A stretch of 64,000 nucleotides of DNA, taken from Salegentibacter sp. R32. GTDB lineage: Bacteria; Bacteroidota; Bacteroidia; Flavobacteriales; Flavobacteriaceae. The position numbers and the translations under genes are program-made. Below the pieces are notes generated by a model. That model saw only the letters and a list, made by a program, of their open reading frames with translations. It was not told the DNA's origin and made no database searches. Positions 51,588 through 58,539 of this stretch are shown here, in pieces (positions within the stretch are counted from its first letter, which is position 1; each line of letters opens with the position of its first letter). The stretch is from the NCBI RefSeq assembly GCF_008692195.1, contig NZ_RXOM01000004.1, positions 1-64,000 of the forward strand. Reading direction: 5' to 3'.

Positions 51588-51986
51588 TTCCTGCGCAGGC
51601 AGGAATCTCTTTGATCTTGATTTTAAATGAATGAAGTTTGGTACATCTATATTATGACAAACAAACCAAATGGCGTTTTGTATATTGGTGTTACCGATAA
51701 TTTAGAAGAAAGAGTAAAAGAGCATAAATTGAAAATTTATTCTAAATCATTTACTGCAAGATACAATTGTGATAAGCTTGCTTATCTAGAGGAAATTGAA
51801 GATGGAGCAGAAGCAACTAAGCGAGAAAAGCAATTTAAAAAGTGGAAAAGAGATTGGAAAATTAAATTAATTGAAGAAATGAATCCTAATTGGATTGATA
51901 TTTCAGAAAATTGGAATCTAGATTATAAAAAATCTATATTAAGAGAATAAAGTTAAACGATAATAAGATTCCTGCCTCCGCAGGAA
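51588..51986 (+). mobile_element. One-gene unit with inverted repeat ends (GIY-YIG nuclease)
   Basis: The 21-base left end (51588-51608, TTCCTGCGCAGGCAGGAATC + T) and the reverse complement of the right end (51966-51986, TTCCTGCGGAGGCAGGAATC + T) match at 20 of 21 positions. Only the nuclease gene lies between. Solo copies of this palindrome occur at 42753, 43422 and 58454, and a weaker one at 41922. Confidence 0.65.
51627..51950 (+). CDS. Stand-alone GIY-YIG nuclease family protein
   Basis: 107 residues. YIYIMTNKPNGVLYIGVTDN gives the GIY/YIG core (IYI ... YIG), with LEERVKEHKLK providing the Arg, and TKREKQFKKWKRDWK the Glu helix. A widespread single-domain family (UPF0213-like) of unknown target. 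Its placement between two paa genes, flanked by inverted repeats with solo relatives nearby, suggests a link with those repeats. Confidence 0.9.
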   Translation: MNEVWYIYIMTNKPNGVLYIGVTDNLEERVKEHKLKIYSKSFTARYNCDKLAYLEEIEDGAEATKREKQFKKWKRDWKIKLIEEMNPNWIDISENWNLDYKKSILRE

Positions 51987-51994
51987 TAGTACAA

Positions 51995-52591
51995 ATGATC
52001 TATTCATTCAAAAACCACATCCCCGTCATTCACGAAAGCAGTTTTGTGCATCCGTTGGCGGCAGTAACCGGTAACGTGATTATTGGGAAAGACTGTTATA
52101 TTGGTCCGGGAGCGGCAATTCGTGGCGATTGGGGAGAAATAATTTTAGAAGATGGCGTTAATGTACAAGAAAATTGTACCGTTCATATGTTCCCCGGCAA
52201 AAGTATTGTGCTCAAAAAAGGAGCGCACGTAGGTCACGGAGCTATTATTCACGGCGCAAATTTAGGCGAAAACTGCTTGATCGGGATGAATTCAGTGATT
52301 ATGGATGATGCTGAAGTTGGTGATGAATCTATCGTCGGTGCGATGGCATTTGTAAAAGCAGAAACCAAAATTCCAAAGAGAAGTCTGGTCGTTGGCAATC
52401 CTGCAAAAATTATTAAAGAAGTCTCTGATGAAATGATTGCCTGGAAAACATCAGGAACAAAACTCTATCAACGTTTACCGGCAGATTGTTACGAAAGTTT
52501 ACGCGAGGTTGAACCTTTACGAGAAATTCCTAAAGATCGTCCCGAACAAGAGAATTTTTACCAAACCTTAAACGAGTTTAGGGAAAAATAA
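51995..52591 (+). CDS. paaY: PaaY hexapeptide thioesterase / gamma carbonic anhydrase-like protein
   Basis: 198 residues, left-handed beta helix: VTGNVIIGKDCYIGPGAAIR, GDWGEIILEDGVNVQENCTV, then metal His residues in VHMFPGKS, HVGHGAIIHGANLG. C-terminal helix VVGNPAKIIKEVSDEMIAWK. PaaY proteins are thioesterases that rescue CoA from dead-end products. Confidence 0.9.
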   Translation: MIYSFKNHIPVIHESSFVHPLAAVTGNVIIGKDCYIGPGAAIRGDWGEIILEDGVNVQENCTVHMFPGKSIVLKKGAHVGHGAIIHGANLGENCLIGMNSVIMDDAEVGDESIVGAMAFVKAETKIPKRSLVVGNPAKIIKEVSDEMIAWKTSGTKLYQRLPADCYESLREVEPLREIPKDRPEQENFYQTLNEFREK

Positions 52592-52634
52592 GATTAAATT
52601 TGAAGAGCAATTTCCAAAAAAGGAATATTCAGTA

Positions 52635-53942
52635 ATGAAAGAAATTGAAATTAAACTCCCCAAGATGGGAGAAAGTATAGAAGAAGGAACGATAATTAGC
52701 TGGTCGGTTGCGGTAGGAGATGAAGTAGAGCAAGACCAAACCATTCTTGAAGTAGCTACCGATAAAGTAGATTCTGAAGTTCCGGCGCCGGCAACAGGAA
52801 CGATCACTCAGCTTTTAGTCGAGCCCGATCAAGTGGTGAAAGTCGGGCAGGTAATTGCCAAGATGCAAGCAGGCGAAGTAAAAGCTTCTAAAGAAAAACC
52901 GACTCCTTCAGCATCAAAAGATGGAGCAAAAGAAACTTCTCAAAAACCGGCTCCGAAAGTACCTAAAAAGCAAACTGCTTCAACTTCGAATTCATCAAGT
53001 TATACGTTGAATGCAAATCAAAATACATTTTTTTCACCTTTAGTGGTGAGTATTGCCAAGCAACATCACATTAGTTTTGAAGAGTTGGCAAGAATCCCGG
53101 CAACAGGAAATGACGGTCGATTACGAAAAAGCGATATTTTTAAATACATAGAAGAAGGTCGTTCGGCACAATTTGCACAACCTGTTCCCGAATCTTCAGG
53201 GTTTCAAGTGCCTAATTTAAAATTAGATAAAGGAAAAGGTAAAATTGTCGAGATGGATCGTATGCGCCAAATGATTGCCGATCATATGGTGTTTTCAAAA
53301 CATACTTCGCCACACGTAACCGCTTACGTAGAAGCCGATCTAACAGATATGGTGAATTGGCGTAATGCGAATAAAAAGGCTTTTCAGGAGAAGTACGGAG
53401 AAAAACTTACGTTCACGCCACTTTTTGTTGAAGCAGTAGCAAAAGCGGTAAAAGATTTCCCGATGATCAATGTTTCGGTCGATGGGAAAAGTATCATTGT
53501 AAAAGAGAATATCAATATCGGAATGGCAACGGCTTTACCTAGCGGAAATTTAATTGTTCCCGTGGTGAAAAATGCCGATCATAAAGACTTGAAAACGATC
53601 GCTGCGGAAGTAAATGCGCTGGCCGAAAAAGCACGAAATAATAAATTAAAACACGACGAAACCAGCGGAAGTACCTTCACTATTTCTAATGTAGGAACTT
53701 TTGGAAGTTTGATGGGAACACCCATTATTAATCAGCCGGAAGTCGCTATTCTCGCTACGGGAATTATCAAGAAACGAGCAGAAGTGATGGAGTATGAAGA
53801 TGGCGATAAAATTGAGATCAGACAAATGATGTATTTATCGTTATCGTTCGATCACCGTGTTGTCGATGGTTTTTTGGGCGGAAGTTTCTTAAGAAGAGTC
53901 GCCGATTATTTTGAAGATTTTGATGTTGAAAAGACTTTTTGA
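52635..53942 (+). CDS. 2-oxo acid dehydrogenase E2 component (dihydrolipoyl acyltransferase)
   Basis: 435 residues: one lipoyl domain (LEVATDKVDSEVPAPATGTI with the lipoylated Lys), a peripheral-subunit-binding domain (FFSPLVVSIAKQHHISFEEL, GNDGRLRKSDIFKYI) and a catalytic domain ending SLSFDHRVVDGFLGGSFLRR with the HxxxD motif. It transfers an acyl group to CoA. It lies 43 bases after paaY. Branched-chain, pyruvate or arylpyruvate specificity cannot be told from the sequence. Confidence 0.93.
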   Translation: MKEIEIKLPKMGESIEEGTIISWSVAVGDEVEQDQTILEVATDKVDSEVPAPATGTITQLLVEPDQVVKVGQVIAKMQAGEVKASKEKPTPSASKDGAKETSQKPAPKVPKKQTASTSNSSSYTLNANQNTFFSPLVVSIAKQHHISFEELARIPATGNDGRLRKSDIFKYIEEGRSAQFAQPVPESSGFQVPNLKLDKGKGKIVEMDRMRQMIADHMVFSKHTSPHVTAYVEADLTDMVNWRNANKKAFQEKYGEKLTFTPLFVEAVAKAVKDFPMINVSVDGKSIIVKENINIGMATALPSGNLIVPVVKNADHKDLKTIAAEVNALAEKARNNKLKHDETSGSTFTISNVGTFGSLMGTPIINQPEVAILATGIIKKRAEVMEYEDGDKIEIRQMMYLSLSFDHRVVDGFLGGSFLRRVADYFEDFDVEKTF

Positions 53943-53981
53943 TCCATAACATTTAAAAAATAGAAATATTAAAGAAATTTG

Positions 53982-54459
53982 TTTCACGCAAAGTCCACAA
54001 AGAAATATAGACGCTAAGAACGCAAAGTACCAAGATGACAGAAAATGAAATTTCATATAAAGTAATTGGAATCGCACTTCAATTACATAGAAATTTAGGC
54101 CCAGGTCTATTGGAATCATCTTATGAATGTGCTTTGAAATATGACTTGGAACAAGCAGGTTTAACAGTAGAACAACAAGTCCCTATGCCATTTATTTACA
54201 AAGATATAAAAATGAATGTTGGTTATAGGTTAGATTTGGTTGTTGAAAACAAATTGATTCTTGAAATTAAATCATTAGAAAATCTTGCTCCTGTTCATTA
54301 TGCACAGCTTTTAACTTATTTAAAACTATCAAATAAAAAATTAGGATTATTAATAAACTTCAATACAAAAATTCTCAAAAACGGTATTCATCGAATAGTA
54401 AATAACTTATAAATATTCTTTGCGAGTTTTGCGAAAAACTTTGCGCACATTGCGTGAAA
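53982..54459 (+). mobile_element. One-gene unit with inverted ends (GxxExxY protein)
   Basis: TTTCACGCAA (53982-53991) and TTGCGTGAAA (54450-54459) are perfect inverted repeats. Further CGCAAAG/CTTTGCG pieces occur on both flanks. Only the GxxExxY gene is enclosed, between the E2 and E1 genes. Confidence 0.55.
54035..54412 (+). CDS. GxxExxY protein
   Basis: 125 residues. The name-giving motif appears as GPGLLESSYECALKYDLEQA, followed by PFIYKDIKMNVGYRLDLVVE and NKLILEIKSLENLAPVHYAQ; the D..(V/I)E..(I/L)EIK pattern is that of a PD-(D/E)XK nuclease fold. Function unknown; the family is found as isolated genes in CGCAAAG-repeat-rich gaps. Confidence 0.9.
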   Translation: MTENEISYKVIGIALQLHRNLGPGLLESSYECALKYDLEQAGLTVEQQVPMPFIYKDIKMNVGYRLDLVVENKLILEIKSLENLAPVHYAQLLTYLKLSNKKLGLLINFNTKILKNGIHRIVNNL

Positions 54460-54474
54460 TCAGAAAATTAATCT

Positions 54475-56589
54475 ATGAAAATAACTAAAGATATTCTCAA
54501 AAAAGCATTTTCAACACTTTGTACAGCTAAGGCGATGACCGAGTTATACGAAGAGAACTTTAAGGTAGTTTCTAAATATGTACACGCAACCTCGCGCGGC
54601 CACGAAGTCATTCAAACCGCAGTGGGGATGCAGTTGTTACCGCAAGATTATGTATTTCCGTATTACCGAGACGATTCCATTTTATTATCGATCGGGATGG
54701 AACCCAAAGATTTGATGTTGCAGTTGTTTGCCAAAAAAGACGATCCTTTTTCCGGTGGAAGAACCTATTATTCGCATCCAAGTTTGCGGGATGACGATAA
54801 ACCTAAAGTTCCGCATCAAAGTTCAGCCACAGGAATGCAGGCTATCCCGGCTACGGGAGTCGCGATGGGAATGCATTACCGCGAAAACGGTAATCTCTTC
54901 GAGGAAGACGAGAAATATGGGTTTTTAGCAAATCCATCAAACAATAAAGGTAAAGATTCCCGTCTACACGGGAATATGCCGGTCGTGGTTTGCTCACTCG
55001 GTGACGCTTGTGTAACCGAAGGAGAAGTGGCAGAAGCTTTTCAAATGGCGGTGTTGAAGAAATTACCTATTCTGTACGTCGTGCAAGATAATGGTTGGGA
55101 TATTTCTGCGAACGAGAAAGAAACCCGAGCACAAAATGCTGCCGAATATGCTAGAGGCTTTAATGGTTTAGAAGCAATTTCGATTGACGGAACCAATTTT
55201 GAAGAAAGTTACAGCACGGTCAAAAATGCGATTGAAACAATTCGGGAAGAACGAAGACCAATGCTTATTCACGCAAAAGTTCCGTTATTAAATCATCATA
55301 CTTCAGGAGTTCGAATGGAATTTTATCGCGACGATTTAGAAGAAGCAAAAACGCGCGATCCTTTTCCGAAGATGAAAAAATATTTAGCTGAAAATGGCTT
55401 TTCCGAAGATGAATTGGAAGCCATTGAAGCTTTGGCTCGTGTGAAAGTGAAAGAAGATTATGCTGAAGCTGAAAAAGCCGAAGACCCTTCACCGAAAGAT
55501 TTATTTACACACGATTTTGCACCCACAACGATTACCGAAGAAAAAGGAGAACGTTCTCCGGAAGGTGGCGAAAAAGTAGTGATGGTCGATTGTGCGTTAC
55601 ACGCCATTGAAGAGATTATGTACGACGATAAAACCAGCTTGTTATACGGTCAAGATGTGGGTGGTCGTTTGGGTGGCGTTTTTCGTGAAGCCGCAACTTT
55701 AGCTCAAAAATTTGGTGATAACCGAGTTTTTAATACGCCTATTCAAGAAGCATTTATTATTGGTTCAACGGTTGGGATGAGTGCCGTTGGTTTAAAGCCG
55801 ATTGTTGAAGTTCAGTTTGCCGATTATATTTGGCCGGGACTCAATCAATTATTTACCGAAGTAAGTAGAAGTTGCTATTTGTCGAACGGTAAGTGGCCGG
55901 TTTCGATGGTCTTGCGAGTGCCGATTGGTGCTTACGGTAGTGGTGGTCCTTATCATTCTTCTTCGGTAGAAAGTGTGGTGACCAATATTCGCGGACTTAA
56001 AATTGCGTATCCAAGCAACGGAGCCGATTTAAAAGGATTATTGAAAGCTGCTTATCACGATCCGAATCCGGTGGTGATTTTTGAACATAAAGGTTTGTAT
56101 TGGAGTAAAGTTCCCGGTACTAAAGGAGCAACGTCTATTGAGCCTGCAGAAGATTACGTATTGCCATTTGGGAAAGCTTGGGTTTTACAAGAAATCTGGA
56201 AGCAAGAAGAAAAAGAAACCATTTCTATTGTGACTTACGGAATGGGCGTGCATTGGGCAATGAACGCTTCTGAAGAATTAGGAATGCAAGACCAAATTGA
56301 AGTGATCGATCTACGAACACTTGCTCCGCTCGATGAAGAAACTATAATGAAATCGGTAAAGAAATGTGGTAAATGTTTAGTCGTGACAGAAGAACCTTCC
56401 AACAACACGTTTGCCAGAGCACTTTCCGGGAAAATTCAGGAAGAATGTTTTAAATATTTAGACGCTCCGGTCATGACAATCGGTTCAGAAAATATGCCGG
56501 CAATTCCGTTAAACTCTACATTAGAAGAAACCATGATTCCTTCAACAGCAAAAGTGAAAAAGAAAATTGAAGAGCTGTTAAATTATTGA
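54475..56589 (+). CDS. 2-oxo acid dehydrogenase E1, fused alpha and beta subunits
   Basis: 704 residues. Alpha half (1-330) with the thiamine diphosphate motif CSLGDACVTEGEVAEAFQMA ... VVQDNGW. Beta half (370-704) with YGQDVGGRLGGVFREAATLA, TPIQEAFIIGSTVGMSAVGL, VEVQFADYIWPG and IDLRTLAPLDEETI. Works with the E2 encoded upstream and an E3 not present here. Co-location with the paa genes suggests an arylpyruvate or branched-chain oxoacid substrate. Confidence 0.92.
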   Translation: MKITKDILKKAFSTLCTAKAMTELYEENFKVVSKYVHATSRGHEVIQTAVGMQLLPQDYVFPYYRDDSILLSIGMEPKDLMLQLFAKKDDPFSGGRTYYSHPSLRDDDKPKVPHQSSATGMQAIPATGVAMGMHYRENGNLFEEDEKYGFLANPSNNKGKDSRLHGNMPVVVCSLGDACVTEGEVAEAFQMAVLKKLPILYVVQDNGWDISANEKETRAQNAAEYARGFNGLEAISIDGTNFEESYSTVKNAIETIREERRPMLIHAKVPLLNHHTSGVRMEFYRDDLEEAKTRDPFPKMKKYLAENGFSEDELEAIEALARVKVKEDYAEAEKAEDPSPKDLFTHDFAPTTITEEKGERSPEGGEKVVMVDCALHAIEEIMYDDKTSLLYGQDVGGRLGGVFREAATLAQKFGDNRVFNTPIQEAFIIGSTVGMSAVGLKPIVEVQFADYIWPGLNQLFTEVSRSCYLSNGKWPVSMVLRVPIGAYGSGGPYHSSSVESVVTNIRGLKIAYPSNGADLKGLLKAAYHDPNPVVIFEHKGLYWSKVPGTKGATSIEPAEDYVLPFGKAWVLQEIWKQEEKETISIVTYGMGVHWAMNASEELGMQDQIEVIDLRTLAPLDEETIMKSVKKCGKCLVVTEEPSNNTFARALSGKIQEECFKYLDAPVMTIGSENMPAIPLNSTLEETMIPSTAKVKKKIEELLNY

Positions 56590-56597
56590 TTTGTCTT

Positions 56598-56633
56598 AAA
56601 CCTGACCTTGCAAAAGTTAGGTCAGGTTTTTTA
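56598..56633. terminator. Bidirectional terminator between E1 and the reductase
   Basis: Perfect arms AAACCTGACCT (56598-56608) and AGGTCAGGTTT (56619-56629) with T tract. It lies between convergent genes and serves both. Confidence 0.8.
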
Positions 56634-56637
56634 ATTT

Positions 56638-57780
56638 TTAAAACGGAAGTTTTAATTTTTTCTTCACTTCCGCATAAAAGTTTTTAGGATAAGTGCTATC
56701 GCCCATAAAAATATTGGTCATATATTCTGCAGCTCTCCGTCCGTGTTTTTTCAGTAAAATGTTTCGTAATTTTTTCTGACCATAGAACAATTTGGCCAAT
56801 TTTGTTCCTGTTTCCAATTCAGGAAGTAGCTTTTCATTTAGTTTTTGGAGATATAATTCTTTAGCGTGTTTTACGTCTAATTTACTCTCAACTATAGCTT
56901 GAGCTGCCATCATTCCACTGGCGATTGCATTTGAAATCCCTTCAGCAGTAATAGGGTCTGCAAAGCCAGCCGCATCCCCTGTAAGAAAAACATTCTTTTT
57001 TACAAAACCGTCTTTTCGTGGAGAAGTTGGAATTATAAATCCGTGTGCTTCTTCGTGAAGAACTTCTTCAATACCTAAGTTTTTTAAATAAGTTTGATAA
57101 TCTGCTTTTAGGTTGAGTTTTTTTTTGGTTTTCATAAAACTTCCTACTCCTACTGATAGATGATTAGCTTTAGGAAAACACCATCCATATCCGTGTGGCA
57201 CGATATCAATATCAAACCTGGCCGATCCAGCCAATTTCTTAAAAGTCTCGTCACTCACGGTGATTTCATATTCCAAAGCTGGAGACATGGTTCGGGTTTC
57301 TCCCCATCCGGCCAACTTTGCCGTGGCGCTCAATGCTCCATCGGCGGCGATAATAAATTTAGCATTAATGTTTCCTCGGGAAGTTTCTATTTGTGTATAA
57401 TTTTCATTGAAAACCAAATTTTCAACTTTAGCATTTTGAAATAATTCAACACCTTTTGCTTGTGCTTCTTTCACGATAAGATGATCAAACTGATCACGCA
57501 TTACCATGCTAATAATGGGTTTTTCCCGTTTTGTGTTGAAGGATAGATTTTTATCGAATAAAATATTTACCTCATCAAATTTAATGTCGATAGCTTCTTC
57601 TACCGAAAAAGGCATATTTCTTAACCCACGATAGACAAAACCTCCTCCACAAGTTTTGTAACGAGGTAGCGTCTCTTTTTCAATAAGTATGGTTTTTAAT
57701 CCATTTTTTGTCAATTCGTAGGCGGCAGAAGCACCGGAAGGGCCACTTCCTATCACAGCAACGTCAAATATATTTTCCAT
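56638..57780 (-). CDS. Geranylgeranyl-reductase-family FAD oxidoreductase
   Basis: 380 residues. FAD motif AVIGSGPSGASAAYELTKNG, then PRYKTCGGGFVYRG, the second FAD contact FLTGDAAGFADPITAEGISN, and a helical C-terminus ending ADSTYPKNFYAEVKKKLKLP-like. The family reduces isoprenoid double bonds or acts in membrane-lipid or menaquinone chemistry. Substrate unknown. Confidence 0.88.
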   Translation of the reverse strand: MENIFDVAVIGSGPSGASAAYELTKNGLKTILIEKETLPRYKTCGGGFVYRGLRNMPFSVEEAIDIKFDEVNILFDKNLSFNTKREKPIISMVMRDQFDHLIVKEAQAKGVELFQNAKVENLVFNENYTQIETSRGNINAKFIIAADGALSATAKLAGWGETRTMSPALEYEITVSDETFKKLAGSARFDIDIVPHGYGWCFPKANHLSVGVGSFMKTKKKLNLKADYQTYLKNLGIEEVLHEEAHGFIIPTSPRKDGFVKKNVFLTGDAAGFADPITAEGISNAIASGMMAAQAIVESKLDVKHAKELYLQKLNEKLLPELETGTKLAKLFYGQKKLRNILLKKHGRRAAEYMTNIFMGDSTYPKNFYAEVKKKLKLPF

Positions 57781-57814
57781 GGTTAATTATATCACGGGCT
57801 AAAAATAGTATAAA

Positions 57815-57846
57815 AAAATAGCCTTGGGAAATCCAAGGCTATTTTT
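57815..57846. terminator. Terminator after the DUF4136 gene
   Basis: AAATAGCCTTGG and CCAAGGCTATTT arms with a 5-base loop, followed by A/T runs on both sides. Confidence 0.75.
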
Positions 57847-57862
57847 AGTTCGCGTAAATTTT

Positions 57863-58402
57863 CTATTTCTTTTCACTTCCCGGTGGGTAGCGTTCTATAA
57901 TTTTTTGAACCATTTCATTAATACGTTCAATTTTATCATCCATATCCATCGTTAGCGCTCCCGTTCCCATTCCTTGCCAAACCAATTCCATCGATTCAGC
58001 ATCAATTAAGTCAATATACAAAGTACCTTCTGTAGTTCTTGAAACGGTGTTGTAACCATTACCCCAGTACCAAGGGTTCCAGCCCCAGCCGTAACCCCAA
58101 CCAAAGTTATTTTGGTAGATGTTTACATTCTCTTTGGTTTTGGTGAAAATACTCACTAACAAATCAGGGTTTTCAGATTTGGTAAATCCTTTGGCAGTCA
58201 TTTCCGACTCAATCGCACGTAAAATTCTTTTTTTGTCTAAATCGGATACATCTGCTTTATCAATGCCCGGCTTGTAAAATGCAAAACTTTGGTATTTATT
58301 AAAGTTTGCTTCACGATCGTAGTCTGAAGCTACTCGTACCGAACTACATGAAGTTAGCACAAGTAAAAAGGCTAACGGGGCTAAAAAGTTTTTTATTTTC
58401 AT
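57863..58402 (-). CDS. DUF4136 lipoprotein
   Basis: About 179 residues. The start at 58402 (MKIKNFLAPLAFLLVLTSCS) gives a clean lipoprotein signal. A longer frame from 58453 would read into a repeat (KKRLARARPNALKQF) and is rejected. DUF4136 features: ASDYDREANFNKYQSFAFYK, KRILRAIESEMTAKGFTKSE, NPDLLVSIFTKTKENVNIYQ, and the YGWGWNPWYWGNGY stretch. Envelope protein of unknown function. Confidence 0.85.
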   Translation of the reverse strand: MKIKNFLAPLAFLLVLTSCSSVRVASDYDREANFNKYQSFAFYKPGIDKADVSDLDKKRILRAIESEMTAKGFTKSENPDLLVSIFTKTKENVNIYQNNFGWGYGWGWNPWYWGNGYNTVSRTTEGTLYIDLIDAESMELVWQGMGTGALTMDMDDKIERINEMVQKIIERYPPGSEKK

Positions 58403-58416
58403 AACAAATTGTTTTA

Positions 58417-58535
58417 GGGCGTTCGGGCGGGCTCTCGCGAGTCGCTTTTTCAAATTCCTGTGTAGACAGGAATCTCAATAGAGCTTCAACAATTAGCTTG
58501 TTTTGAGCGTAGTCGAAAAGCTCCATCCCTAACGC
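58417..58535 (+). repeat. Structured intergenic repeat, copy 3
   Basis: GCGTT (58419-58423) pairs with AACGC (58531-58535). CGGGCGGGCT and CATCCCT sit inside as in copies 1 and 2. It contains a nested ATTCCTGTGTAGACAGGAAT palindrome (58455-58474). Confidence 0.6.
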
Positions 58536-58539
58536 AGGG

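Noticed and set aside
58403-58453. N-terminal extension of the DUF4136 lipoprotein (KKRLARARPNALKQF)
   Set aside because: The extension lies in the structured repeat and would bury the lipoprotein signal; start set at 58402.
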